Shown here: positions 15,816-24,311 of the stretch, in pieces | Numbering within the stretch: the stretch's first letter is position 1 | How the letters are laid out: every line of letters begins with the position of its first letter | Source: UBA1429 sp964482225 | GTDB taxonomy: Bacteria > Chloroflexota > Anaerolineae > UBA1429 | Direction: 5' to 3' | Assembly (NCBI GenBank): GCA_964482225.1 | Contig: CAYZWT010000020.1 | Span: forward strand, 1-64,000 | DNA length: 64,000 bases | Notes under the pieces: generated by a model | Databases searched by the model: none | What the model was told of the DNA's origin: nothing | The model's input: only the letters and a program-made list of their open reading frames with translations | Position numbers and translations under genes: made by a program

Positions 15816-17812
15816 TCCGGCGGCGTTGCGCCCAGCGTAAGCTGGGTGACATGGCGGTTGCGCACAGGCGCGGCCTCCTCGACGAGCCGCGCGACCACCC
15901 GCGCGCCGGCGCTTGCAGGGATGGCTGCCTCGTCGGCCAGGAGCGTTACCGCATCCCAGATCTCCAAATCAGGCCGCAGGGGGATCGTCGCCTGGTCCGC
16001 TCTGCCATAGAGCGCGGCCAGGCCCAGGATATGTGTCGCGATCCCGGCTGCCATCGCCTCGCTCGCCACCCGATTGTCCTCCAGCACGTAGGAAAAGCGC
16101 TGGCCCATCGCCTGCGAGGCCGCCACACACTCGGCCTCGGCGTAGGCGTCATGCGCCTCGGAGGCGATGCGCGCATGGGTATACGGGTAGCGGGCGCAGC
16201 CATAGGTCGCCTCGCGCACCTCGCCCGCCGCCCCGATCTGTGGCGCCACCTGTTGCGAAGGCGGATAGGCGAGCACACGCAGCGTGTCATCGGCGGCAGG
16301 CCGCGCCACGGCCCGGCCCAGGCGCAGCAAGGCTTGCACCGCCGTCAGCGCGCTCTGGTGCGGGTGCAGACTGAAATGGGGCAAGGTATCTTGCAGCCCG
16401 GGCGCCCCCTCGATGGCCACTCGCAGCCCCACCCGCCCACAGACCTCCTCCAGCAGCCACGCGACAGAACGCCCGTACCATTGGATAGACTCGACAGGTC
16501 GCCAGAGGGCCAACAGGCCGTAAACGTCCGTCGCCCGGATACACAGGTGGCCCGCCCCCTGGCCCTCGCTCAGGGTCGCCGAGGTGATATAGTAGTTGGG
16601 CGTATCCACGGTCTCGATGCCCGCCGCCGTGCGATAGCCGCGTCGCATCCGCACCGCCGACAGCGGCTTGATGGCGCGGGCCGCCGAGGCTGTGTCGCCA
16701 GGGTTGCGGTAGGCCAGGGCCGGATCGAGCAGCTCGACGGTCAGGGCGCCAGGCTCGTGGCCCTCGGCCACACGCCGATAGGACAGGGCATCGGCGGGGC
16801 CCAGGCGCATCCAACCGCGGATATCCACGTCGAACACCGGCGCGCTGACGATGCGGCGGCGATTGCCCGCATAGAGCACCTTGGCCTGGCTGCCATAGGC
16901 CAGCGACCAGCGCTGCGAGGAGACCTGGGGCTCGGCCAGGGGACAGAGCTGGCCAAAGTGCTGGGCGGCATCGTCGCGGGCCACGGCGCTGACGGGCAGC
17001 CCCCAGCCCGACAGCGCCCCTGTGTGGCGCTCGACCCAGGTGGCCACCAGGCCGAGATCCGCCACCCAGGCGAGGCTGGGCAGCACGATGCGGGCCGGCG
17101 CAGCGCCCGCCTGGTCGCCGCCGGGGGCCAGGATGCGGGGCGTGGTGTAGGCGGGCGACGCGCCGCCGGTGTGCAACTCTACCTTGTGCAACTGGCCGCC
17201 GCTGCTATACAGGATGTGGGCCAGTTGCGCGTCTGGGTCATGGTAGGCGGCCACGCCGCCAGGGTCGGGGGTGGCCATGTCTCCCAGGGTGTGAGGGCCG
17301 CTCCACGCGGCGCCGGTCCAGCGGTAGGCGTGGAGCTGATCCTCCAGCACAAAGGCCCAGGCGCCCCAGGCGGCCAGCCAGGGCGCCTGGGCGGCGACAT
17401 GCAGCGTCGCGGGGGCCGGCCACGTGAGGCCGTTGTCCGTCGAGATGCGCGCCAACACCTGGTGGCCGACGGCGCCCTCGTAGACCAACAGCCAGGTATA
17501 GGGCGCGATCCAGGCCACGGCCAGGTCGCAGGCGCTGTGGGCGTCGCCGGCTACCAGGGTCCAGCTTTCCCACGCGTCGGGATCGCCATGGTCCCACACC
17601 CGGGCCATCCAGATGCGCCCTGCCTCATCTGCGACCATGCGCAGGGTGATAGAGCCGTTGTTGTATTGGGCCACGGGCCCCGCGTCAGGGCCGGCGGGCC
17701 AATCGTGCAGCGCGCGCCAGCGGATGCGCCGGTCCTCGATGATGGCCTGCACGATGGGTTCAGCCTGCCAAGAGCAGGCCGCGTGTAGCAAGGTGGGGGT
17801 GATGGGCTGCAT
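15812..17812 (-). CDS. Phage tail-like structural protein with Asp-box propeller-like N half
   Basis: A 666-residue protein, last gene of the phage-like cassette. ATG at 17812 has GGAGGAGG upstream; the frame upstream is open but has no site. The N-terminal half has repeated hydrophobic-Trp strands and a clear Asp-box (STDNGLTW), a motif of sialidase and other beta-propellers, suggesting carbohydrate binding. The C-terminal half (FDVDIRGWMRLG, LTVELLDPALAYRNPG, IRATDVYGLLALW, WLLEEVCGRVGL) resembles baseplate or tail-hub-like proteins that build a chain of beta domains. No catalytic motif is recognised. I call it structural mostly from context. Confidence 0.6.
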   Translation of the reverse strand: MQPITPTLLHAACSWQAEPIVQAIIEDRRIRWRALHDWPAGPDAGPVAQYNNGSITLRMVADEAGRIWMARVWDHGDPDAWESWTLVAGDAHSACDLAVAWIAPYTWLLVYEGAVGHQVLARISTDNGLTWPAPATLHVAAQAPWLAAWGAWAFVLEDQLHAYRWTGAAWSGPHTLGDMATPDPGGVAAYHDPDAQLAHILYSSGGQLHKVELHTGGASPAYTTPRILAPGGDQAGAAPARIVLPSLAWVADLGLVATWVERHTGALSGWGLPVSAVARDDAAQHFGQLCPLAEPQVSSQRWSLAYGSQAKVLYAGNRRRIVSAPVFDVDIRGWMRLGPADALSYRRVAEGHEPGALTVELLDPALAYRNPGDTASAARAIKPLSAVRMRRGYRTAAGIETVDTPNYYITSATLSEGQGAGHLCIRATDVYGLLALWRPVESIQWYGRSVAWLLEEVCGRVGLRVAIEGAPGLQDTLPHFSLHPHQSALTAVQALLRLGRAVARPAADDTLRVLAYPPSQQVAPQIGAAGEVREATYGCARYPYTHARIASEAHDAYAEAECVAASQAMGQRFSYVLEDNRVASEAMAAGIATHILGLAALYGRADQATIPLRPDLEIWDAVTLLADEAAIPASAGARVVARLVEEAAPVRNRHVTQLTLGATPPD

Positions 17813-17910
17813 GGGGCCTCCTCCGAGCAGGTACGGCGCACGCGCCAGCTCTGCTCGTGAAAATGGGTTCGTTTCGCAATTCTCGTCTTGCGACCTTGCG
17901 ACTTGGGGGA

Positions 17911-18540
17911 TCAGGCGGGCGGCGGGGCGGGCAGCGCCAGCACCGAGAGATGCACCCCCGCCGGGCGCACCTGATCGCCAGCTTGTTGCTGCATGAACCC
18001 CATCTGAAAGGTGTACCCGCCAGGGGCATAGCTCTCGATGGTGCGAAAGGCCATGCCCACCTGGTACCAGCCGCCCACAACCACCTTGTCCACCACGCTG
18101 GTGACGCCCGTGGGCGCGCCGTTGATCAACGTGCGGCAGATCAGGTTCCACGAGCGGGTATTCTGGGCGACGTACGCGCCCGCGAACTGGACCCAAAAGT
18201 AGCTATACACGGCCACCGTAAGTTGCACCGACAGGTAGGGATGGGGCGCATAGGCCATGCCCTCGGGCGCGGTGAGCATGTAGAACGTGTTATAGTCCGC
18301 TGCGCCGGAGGGAGGGTATAGGGGTAGCTCCCCATAGGGGGCCAACACCACCTGGCCCACATCGCCAAAGAGCAGCACCAGGACATGCGCGCCCGGCAAC
18401 ACCAGCTCGCCGGGCACGTCGGCGCTGACGGGCGTATCCTGTAGGGTGGCGGTGGGGTGCCCCAAAGGGCGCACAGTGGCGGTATGGGCCATCGGATCAT
18501 AGGACTCGACCAGGGCCCGGATGATGTGGGTGTCGCTCAT
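17911..18540 (-). CDS. Phage baseplate gpV-like protein
   Basis: A 209-residue protein. Residues 1-75 look like a small OB-fold beta barrel as in phage baseplate assembly protein V: ALVESYDPMAHTATVRPLGHP, a strand-loop of LQDTPVSADVPGELVLPGAHVLVLLFGD and VVLAPYGE. The remainder is a beta-rich, aromatic domain (AYAPHPYLSVQLTVAVYSYFWVQF) of unknown role, perhaps receptor binding. It starts 11 bp after the adaptor-like gene, and 98 bp separate its stop from the tail-like gene. Assignment is by pattern and position, not by a diagnostic motif. Confidence 0.5.
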   Translation of the reverse strand: MSDTHIIRALVESYDPMAHTATVRPLGHPTATLQDTPVSADVPGELVLPGAHVLVLLFGDVGQVVLAPYGELPLYPPSGAADYNTFYMLTAPEGMAYAPHPYLSVQLTVAVYSYFWVQFAGAYVAQNTRSWNLICRTLINGAPTGVTSVVDKVVVGGWYQVGMAFRTIESYAPGGYTFQMGFMQQQAGDQVRPAGVHLSVLALPAPPPA

Positions 18541-18551
18541 GGAAGGCTCCC

Positions 18552-19175
18552 TTATGCCGGAATGTCCCAGGAGACACGGGCATCCCCCGAGAGGGCCAGG
18601 CGTTGGCGCAAGGCATCCCAGGCGCGTGCGGCGTCAGCCTGACGCGCACCGGCCCAGGCCAGCAGTTGCTGGGGCGTCCAGCCGGTGACGGTGACCTTGC
18701 CGATGGCGGCCTGGCAGCGCTGCATGGCCGCGGAGGCGGTAGCCAGCAGGACGATCAGCTCCTCCCCGGCGGCATCCAGGGTCGTGGCCGCAGCCCCATC
18801 CAGCCCGGAGATGGTGTGCTGCGCCAGGTAGAACAGGCGCAGCTTGCCGCCCGAGGGCAGCGCATCACCCTCAATATACAGAGTATCCTGACTCAACAGA
18901 GAGAAGGGAGGGCGCTGCGGTGGATGGGCGGGGGCGTCGGGGTCGTAGGGATGCCAGAGGTCCATGATGCTCAGGGCGCCCAGCGCGGCAATGTCGTATT
19001 CGCGCTGGCCGAGGACGGCGTCCAGCAGGGCGCTGGCGCGGTGCGGGTTGAGGGTGGTGTACTGGGCCAGGGCGCGGCGGATATTGTTGGTGTGGTCCTC
19101 CGCCGACCAGGTGAGGTGGTCGGGGTCTTGGAGGTCGGCGGCGACCAGGGCGACGAGTTCGCTGAGGGTGGACAT
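18552..19175 (-). CDS. Phage head-tail adaptor-like protein
   Basis: A 207-residue, mostly alpha-helical protein. It begins LSELVALVAADLQDPDHLTWS and NNIRRALAQYTTLNPH, the usual opening of phage head-tail connector or adaptor proteins, which often contain such DNA-gp6-like helices. Start is at the ATG with AGGAGG nine bases upstream. An open frame continues through the assembly gap and repeats upstream but is an artefact. In a normal head gene order it would follow the capsid gene directly; here a transposase and repeat array separate them. Confidence 0.55.
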   Translation of the reverse strand: MSTLSELVALVAADLQDPDHLTWSAEDHTNNIRRALAQYTTLNPHRASALLDAVLGQREYDIAALGALSIMDLWHPYDPDAPAHPPQRPPFSLLSQDTLYIEGDALPSGGKLRLFYLAQHTISGLDGAAATTLDAAGEELIVLLATASAAMQRCQAAIGKVTVTGWTPQQLLAWAGARQADAARAWDALRQRLALSGDARVSWDIPA

Positions 19176-19248
19176 GGGAACCTCCTGGGAGCTGTGGGAC
19201 GGTGGACGTGCGAAACATGGAGCCATGGAGCGCGGGCGAGCCCTGGCC

Positions 19249-19530
19249 CTGCCACGGTTGGAGGGCGGGCGAGACGCCCGCCTTGTCGCCCGATACGGCA
19301 CAAGTTGGCGANNNNNNNNNNNNNNNNNNNNNNNNNNNNNNNNNNNNNNNNNNNNNNNNNNNNNNNNNNNNNNNNNNNNNNNNNNNNNNNNNNNNNNNNN
19401 NNNNNNNNNNNCTGCTGCGCAGCGTTGCGCGGACGAGTCGTCCGCGCTCCATGTGTTGTCGCGTCCTCTAGGTGTAGGGCTCGCCAGAGTGTGGAGGGCG
19501 GGCGAGACGCCCGCCCTTGCGCCTTGACTA
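19249..19530. repeat. Left flank of the RAYT repeat array (broken by the N gap)
   Basis: Sequence 19255-19311 and 19412-19530 matches the ~178-bp units of the array at 20261-20911, with GGCGGGCG-AGA-CGCCCGCC hairpins at 19264-19282 and 19497-19515 and GCGCGGACGA-G-TCGTCCGCGC right of the gap. In the right-hand array only about 45 bases lie between the two sequences that flank the gap. The rest of 19176-19577 shows no gene. Confidence 0.85.
19312..19411. other. Assembly gap (100 N)
   Basis: Exactly 100 unknown bases, a conventional scaffold-gap length, placed inside the palindromic repeat array. True length is unknown; one or more repeat units may have been collapsed. Open frames crossing it are meaningless. 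Confidence 0.98.
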
Positions 19531-19577
19531 GATCGTGACCGCCTAATGGCATATACTGCCGACGTAACGGGTTCGGT

Positions 19578-20243
19578 ATGATCTGGGCAGTGGAGGCTGC
19601 AAAGGTGAGCGTTCAGATACAGCACAAGGGCTGGTATTCGCGAGGTCAATTGCCCCATTTCGATGCGCCGGGTCAGGTACAGGCGATCACGTTTCGCTTG
19701 GCAGACAGCCTCCCCAAGGCATACTGGGATCGCCTGGAAAGGTACGCGCCGGGCAGTTCGGTGCGTCGGCAGAATCATTTCCAGATGCACTTGGATGCAG
19801 GCCACGGCTCGTGTGCACTGCGCGATCCGAGTGTCGCAAGCCTGGTCGAGCGCACGCTCTTGTTCTTTGACGGCGAGCGTTACTGCATGCTGGCCTGGGT
19901 CGTGATGCCGAATCATGTGCATGTGTTGGCCGAGACGATGCAGGGATATACCCTGGCGTCTATCGTGCAAAGCTGGAAGAGCTACACGGCACACCGGGCG
20001 AACGACCTCCTGGATCGCTCCGGCACTTTCTGGCAGAAAGACTACTACGACCGCTACATTCGCGACGAGCGGCACCTTGAGCGGGCCGTGCGCTATGTTC
20101 ACGATAACCCCGTACTGGCCGGTCTCGCAGAGCGGCCACAGGACTGGCCGTTCAGCAGCGCCCGCTATCTTGCTGCCCCTGATGCGACGCTCCACATTCC
20201 GTGGGAACGCCAGCCGAAGCAATGTGGAGGAACGGATACTTGA
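19578..20243 (+). CDS. REP-associated tyrosine transposase (RAYT, Y1 family)
   Basis: A 221-residue HUH-type single-strand transposase related to the IS200/IS605 TnpA family. It has AITFRLADSLP near the N terminus, the HUH motif in WVVMPNHVHVLAE, and FWQKDYYDRYIRDERHLERAVRYVHDNPVLAGL, which carries the catalytic Tyr and the NPV signature of RAYTs. ATG at 19578, or GTG at 19605 with GGAGG eight bases upstream, may be the start. It is on the strand opposite to the flanking phage-like genes and is embedded in palindromic repeats on both sides, as RAYTs are. It is intact, so it may still mobilise the repeats. Confidence 0.93.
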   Translation: MIWAVEAAKVSVQIQHKGWYSRGQLPHFDAPGQVQAITFRLADSLPKAYWDRLERYAPGSSVRRQNHFQMHLDAGHGSCALRDPSVASLVERTLLFFDGERYCMLAWVVMPNHVHVLAETMQGYTLASIVQSWKSYTAHRANDLLDRSGTFWQKDYYDRYIRDERHLERAVRYVHDNPVLAGLAERPQDWPFSSARYLAAPDATLHIPWERQPKQCGGTDT

Positions 20244-20260
20244 CAGTACGTGACGTATCG

Positions 20261-20911
20261 TGGCCAGGACGCTGCTGCGCAGCGTTGCGCGGACGAGTCG
20301 TCCGCGCTCCATGTGTTGTCGCGTCTTCTTGATGTAAGGCTTGACAGAGTGTGGAGGGCGGGCGTCTCGCCCGCCTTGTCGCACGATGCGGCGCAAATTG
20401 GCGATGAACCACGTCGCCGTGTGGCTGAACCGGCCTACGGCCAGGACGCTGCTGCGCAGCGCTGCGCGGACGAGTCGTCCGCGCTCCATGTGTTGTCGCG
20501 TCCACGGTCTTGGATGCTGATCTTGCGTGTTGGAGGGCGGGCGTCTCGCCCGCCTTGTCGCACGATGCGGTACAAATTGGCGACGATAGACGTCGCCTTG
20601 TGGCTGAACCGGCCTACGGCCAGGACGCTGCTGCGCAGCGTGCGCGGACGAGTCGTCCGCGCTCCATGTGTTGTCGCGTCTACGGTCTTGGATGCTGATC
20701 TTGCGTGTTGGAGGGCGGGCGAGACGCCCGCCTTGTCGCCCGATACGGCACAAGTTGGCGACGATATGCGTCGCCTTGTGGCTGAACCGGCCTACGGCCA
20801 GGACGCTGCTGCGCAGCGTTGCGCGGACGAGTCGTCCGCGCTCCATGTGTTGTCGCGTCCACGGTCTTGGATGTTGCTCTTGCGTGTTGGAGGGCGGGCG
20901 AGACGCCCGCC
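20261..20911. repeat. REP/BIME-like tandem array, ~178-bp unit, four copies
   Basis: Copies of GCTGCTGCGCAGCG start at 20271, 20448, 20627 and 20805 (spacing 177, 179, 178); the last copy stops at its GGCGGGCG hairpin (20893-20911), 17 bp before the capsid stop. Each full unit carries five palindromes: GGCC-TAC-GGCC, CGCTG-CTGCG-CAGCG, GCGCGGACGA-G-TCGTCCGCGC, GGCGGGCG-AGA-CGCCCGCC (loop TCT in two copies) and GGCGACG-N5-CGTCGCC, the last varying between copies. Nothing coding is seen in 20244-20928. Confidence 0.92.
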
Positions 20912-20928
20912 CCTTTTATGCTGCTGCG

Positions 20929-22935
20929 CTACTGGCTCGCCACGATGTGCTTGTACAGCGCGCGATAGTCGCCGATGCCCACGGCATACACAAAGCGCAC
21001 CTTGATGCGCAGCTCGTCGTTCGTGAACATGGCGCCCATCAGCGGGTGGTCGGCGATAAACAGCTCGGGCGAGCGCGCAAAGCGATAGCCGATGACCACG
21101 CCGGGCAGCTCTTGCGGGTGGGCCACGGCGGCCCAATCGTTGGCGTCGGTCCACTCGGGCACGGTGATGACCGAGTGGCTAACCTGCTGGATGGCGCGGG
21201 TGTTGCCCGCCAGGCCCGGCTCCAGGGTCGTGGTAAACAGCGAGACGGCGGTCTTTTCCAGCTCGATGGGCACCAGGCAAAAGGAGGGCCGCACGCCCAG
21301 GCGCTTGCCGCTGCCCAGCTCGGCCTGCTTGAACATGGCGCCCACGGTGGCGTGCCACGCTGTGGCCTCCAGGGCGCTGGAGCCCAGGTTGCCGTGGGCC
21401 GCATCGAAGAGCGGGTCCTCATCGGCCAGATCGGGGCCCACGCCGCCGTTGGCCGTGAACAGCTCTGCCACCGCGCCGGAGAGGGTGCGCCACGCGGCAT
21501 GGCCTAGGCGGCGCGGGATGGCCCGCACGGCCCCCACGTCATCGCGGTCAATCATCTCTAGCGTCAGGCCGAGATAGTTGCCCTTTTTGACAAAGGGCGC
21601 CACCTCGGCATAGTCCTCCCACTCGATCTCGGTGTAGGGATCGCCCTCGGACACGGTATCCAGGTCATCAAAGCCGCCCAGGGTGATCCAGCGGGTGTCG
21701 TTGAGGGTGGTGAAATCCTCCTCATAGACGATGGGCGCCCACCAGTGGGGCCGCGCCTCGTAGGCCTGCAGCATGACCTTGTTGAGCACGTTGCGCACCA
21801 CCTCGATCATGGTCGTGGTGGTGGCATTGGCCAGGGTCACCCGCTCGGGGCGGTAGACGCCATAGCGCTCCCAATCGCCGGTGAGCAGGTCGTACATCTC
21901 GCGGATGCCGCTCAGGCGCGGGGCCGCTCGATGGGCGGCGGTATCGCCCCGGTTCCAGGCGCCCGGCTCGCCGCCAGCGCCCATCAGCCGCTCAAAGGCC
22001 AGGGTGATCCGGTCCAAGGGCGTGCGCATCTGGCCGACCTCGCCCAGGCCCTGGATGGCGCGCTGGGCGGTGGCCTCGGCCCAGGCCGCGCTCACCCGGG
22101 CGATGGCGGCGTTGACCTCCGGCAGCGATTCCAGGCTCCGGTCGCAGCGGATCAGGTACTTGAGGCCCTCGGGCAGGGCGCTGCGGCCCAGGGCCAGCTC
22201 GATCACTTGCTCGCGGCTGATCTGCAATGGTTCGCCGCTTGCATCGGGATCGGGCTCGACAGGCGGCTCGATGTGGCGGGCAGTCTGCACGCGCAGCAGG
22301 GGCTGGGGCTCCTGGGGCGTATCTCCCGGGGAGCAGGGTACAAGGGGGGATGTTTGGTTCTGCATGACGCCTTCCTTTGCATGATGTGGCATACCGGGCG
22401 TGACAAAGCGGCCGCCGGCCGCAGGGCGGATGACGATATCCACCGAGTTGACGTCCTCGATGGCGAGCACCGGGTAGGGCGGCGCGGCGGCCTCCTGGCG
22501 GCGCACCCACAGATCGGCGCTGAGGCCGAACAGCTCGGGATACGGGGCGAAATCGCGGATCAGCTCGCGCAGCCAGGCGGCGCCCCGCGAGAGGGCCAAC
22601 CGGCCCCGGATGCAGCGGGCGGCGGCGTCCCAGGTAGGCTCCAGGATCAGGCCCGCGAGATCGCGCACCGAGCGCCCGCCGGGGCGGTGCAGGTCCGGCA
22701 GGGTGGCGTGATCCACGAACACGGGCGCGCCGCTAAAGCGCTCGTAACCGGCGGCCAGGGCGGGCGCCCCAAAATAGAGGTCGTTGGCGCGCCCCTCGGC
22801 GAGGATGACGACCTCCAGGCTGTCGCCGACCTGCCCGGCATCGTCCAGGTGCACGCGCTCCAGGCTTCCATGTGCGCTGAGGCGCACGCGGATGCGCTGC
22901 GTCTCGTCGGTGTTTGTTGGGGTATCTTGGGTCAC
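20929..22935 (-). CDS. Prohead protease-major capsid protein fusion (Mu gpT-like)
   Basis: A 668-residue protein starting at GTG 22935 (AAGGAG upstream). Residues about 10-185 look like a phage prohead protease or protease-like scaffold domain: DSLEVVILAEGRAN, FSGAPVFVDHATLPD with a possible catalytic His, and LFGLSADLWV followed by IEDVNSVDIVIRPAAGGRF. After a charged linker, residues about 290-668 resemble Mu-like major head subunits: VVRNVLNKVMLQAYEARPHWW, DFTTLNDTRWITLGGFDDL, KKGNYLGLTLEMIDRDDVG and a C-terminal LFIADHPLMGAMFTNDELRIKVRFVYAVG. Protease and capsid are usually separate genes; the single frame is either a true polyprotein-like fusion or an adaptation. Confidence 0.75.
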   Translation of the reverse strand: MTQDTPTNTDETQRIRVRLSAHGSLERVHLDDAGQVGDSLEVVILAEGRANDLYFGAPALAAGYERFSGAPVFVDHATLPDLHRPGGRSVRDLAGLILEPTWDAAARCIRGRLALSRGAAWLRELIRDFAPYPELFGLSADLWVRRQEAAAPPYPVLAIEDVNSVDIVIRPAAGGRFVTPGMPHHAKEGVMQNQTSPLVPCSPGDTPQEPQPLLRVQTARHIEPPVEPDPDASGEPLQISREQVIELALGRSALPEGLKYLIRCDRSLESLPEVNAAIARVSAAWAEATAQRAIQGLGEVGQMRTPLDRITLAFERLMGAGGEPGAWNRGDTAAHRAAPRLSGIREMYDLLTGDWERYGVYRPERVTLANATTTTMIEVVRNVLNKVMLQAYEARPHWWAPIVYEEDFTTLNDTRWITLGGFDDLDTVSEGDPYTEIEWEDYAEVAPFVKKGNYLGLTLEMIDRDDVGAVRAIPRRLGHAAWRTLSGAVAELFTANGGVGPDLADEDPLFDAAHGNLGSSALEATAWHATVGAMFKQAELGSGKRLGVRPSFCLVPIELEKTAVSLFTTTLEPGLAGNTRAIQQVSHSVITVPEWTDANDWAAVAHPQELPGVVIGYRFARSPELFIADHPLMGAMFTNDELRIKVRFVYAVGIGDYRALYKHIVASQ

Positions 22936-22987
22936 AATTGCGCTCCTTCTGGCGAGGGCGGGCGATGGATGAAGCGTTCGAACGTTT

Positions 22988-24130
22988 CTACTCGCCCCGC
23001 CGCTCCTCGGTGGATACCGGCTCAAAGGCGATCTCGACCTGGATCTCACCCTGGCCCGCGCGGCGGGCAGCCGTGCGGATCAGATCGGCCAGCAGGCTGG
23101 CAAACAGGAACTGGCGCTGGGCAAAGCGGCGCAGGGTGGGGGCGGCCATCTCGCGGGCGGTGGCGCGGTTGGCGCCCTCGCCCTCGCCCAGATAGTGCAG
23201 CGGCACGCCCGCTCCGGCGGCGATCATCAAGCGCAGGGCGCGGCCATCGGCCTCGGCGTCATCGGCGTTGATCTGGGGCGTCACGGCCTGCCAGCGCTCG
23301 CTGGCATCCGAGATGATGATCGAGCCGGGGCGGGGCACGCGGCTGTATTGCAGGCGCTTGGCCTCGAGCTGGCCGGGCTGGGCGCCCTCGATGCCCACAT
23401 GCCAGAGAAAGGCGCTCTTGCCTCGGTTGATGCGCACCCGATCCTCCAACCAGGTCTCATAGCGCTCCAGCCAGGGCAGGATGGCGGCCAGATCCGAACG
23501 GCCGCGCACCGCGCCTGGGGGCCGGTTGATGGCATAGTGCAGCATCACCTGATCGGGCTCCGGCTCTAGCGGTCGAAGGGCGGCGGCGCCCGCCGAGGGC
23601 CACCAGCGCCCCTCGATCTCGCCGGTGAGCTGGTGGTAGCGCAGCTCTAGCTCGCGGTCATCGGGGGCGGTCTCGATGGCGTCAATCTGTAGGGCGGGCA
23701 CCTCGCGCACGTAGGACATGCCATCGGCGGGATTGCGGCTGAGCACGACAAAGAGCTCGCCGCTGCGCGAGAGCTCGTCGCACCAGGCATAGACGCGCTG
23801 GGAGAGGCGGTTGAAGGGGTGCTGCCAAAAGGCGTGGGCCCAGGGCGGCCCGGATAGCGTCGCGCCCGAGCCGATGACGAAATCGGTGGTCATGCCCACC
23901 AGGCGCGCGGCCAGGGGGTTGTTGTCGCACGCCTCGTTGGCGCGCTCCAGCAGGCCGCGCACGGCGTGCCAGGGGCGCAGCGTGTCGCCCTGGGGGGCGA
24001 TCTGCCGCCACGATTCGTCATCCAGGGCTTGCAGGGCATTGTGCACCCGCTCATCCACCAGCGCATCCAGGGTGGGTCCGGCCAGGCGTTGGGCAAGCCA
24101 GCGGCGCAGGGCGTTGCTCTCGGGGGGCAT
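22988..24130 (-). CDS. Phage portal protein
   Basis: A 380-residue protein, short for a portal (usually 400-550). It shows the usual portal features: RWLAQRLAGPTLDALVDERVHN at the start, NNPLAARLVGMTTDFVIGSGATL, CDELSRSGELFVVLSRN, a stretch VMLHYAINRPPGAVRGRSDLAAILPWLERYETWLEDRVRINR containing the long stem helix, and IISDASERWQAVTPQINADDAEADGRALRLMIAAGAGVPLHYLGEG. Ribosome site AGGAGG precedes the ATG. It is the first gene of the cassette; the terminase genes that normally precede a portal are absent, and an ABC transporter operon begins on the same strand further upstream. Confidence 0.8.
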   Translation of the reverse strand: MPPESNALRRWLAQRLAGPTLDALVDERVHNALQALDDESWRQIAPQGDTLRPWHAVRGLLERANEACDNNPLAARLVGMTTDFVIGSGATLSGPPWAHAFWQHPFNRLSQRVYAWCDELSRSGELFVVLSRNPADGMSYVREVPALQIDAIETAPDDRELELRYHQLTGEIEGRWWPSAGAAALRPLEPEPDQVMLHYAINRPPGAVRGRSDLAAILPWLERYETWLEDRVRINRGKSAFLWHVGIEGAQPGQLEAKRLQYSRVPRPGSIIISDASERWQAVTPQINADDAEADGRALRLMIAAGAGVPLHYLGEGEGANRATAREMAAPTLRRFAQRQFLFASLLADLIRTAARRAGQGEIQVEIAFEPVSTEERRGE

Positions 24131-24258
24131 AGCGCCTCCTTTCGGTCAGGGGCGTGGCGCGTGGGTAAAGGGCTCTACCCTATATCTACGGTGAGCCGGG
24201 GGAGACTAACGGGGAAAGAGGGAACTTGTAACGAGGCGGCCCGCAGGCCAAAAACGAA

Positions 24259-24286
24259 CAGCCCCAGAGGCGGCGCCCTGGGGCTG
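24259..24286 (-). terminator. Terminator of the ABC transporter operon
   Basis: Read on the minus strand: CAGCCCCAG, 10-base loop, CTGGGGCTG, then TTCGTTTTT. It starts 26 bp after the permease stop and separates the transporter from the phage-like cassette. Confidence 0.8.
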
Positions 24287-24311
24287 CGTTGGTTCGCATT
24301 CGAGCGACTGG

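Noticed and set aside
15851..17788. Plus-strand open frame opposite the tail-like gene
   Set aside because: No motif or ribosome site, and the minus-strand frame fits the operon with its own GGAGGAGG site and Asp-box.
18552..20846. One long minus-strand gene through the N gap and RAYT region
   Set aside because: It passes through 100 unknown bases and antisense to the RAYT. The adaptor-like gene starts properly at 19175 with AGGAGG.
20261..20911. CRISPR array, suggested by regular repeats
   Set aside because: The repeated unit is about 178 bp with no short repeat-spacer alternation; the sequence between hairpins is itself conserved, and no cas genes are nearby. It is a palindromic repeat array tied to the RAYT.
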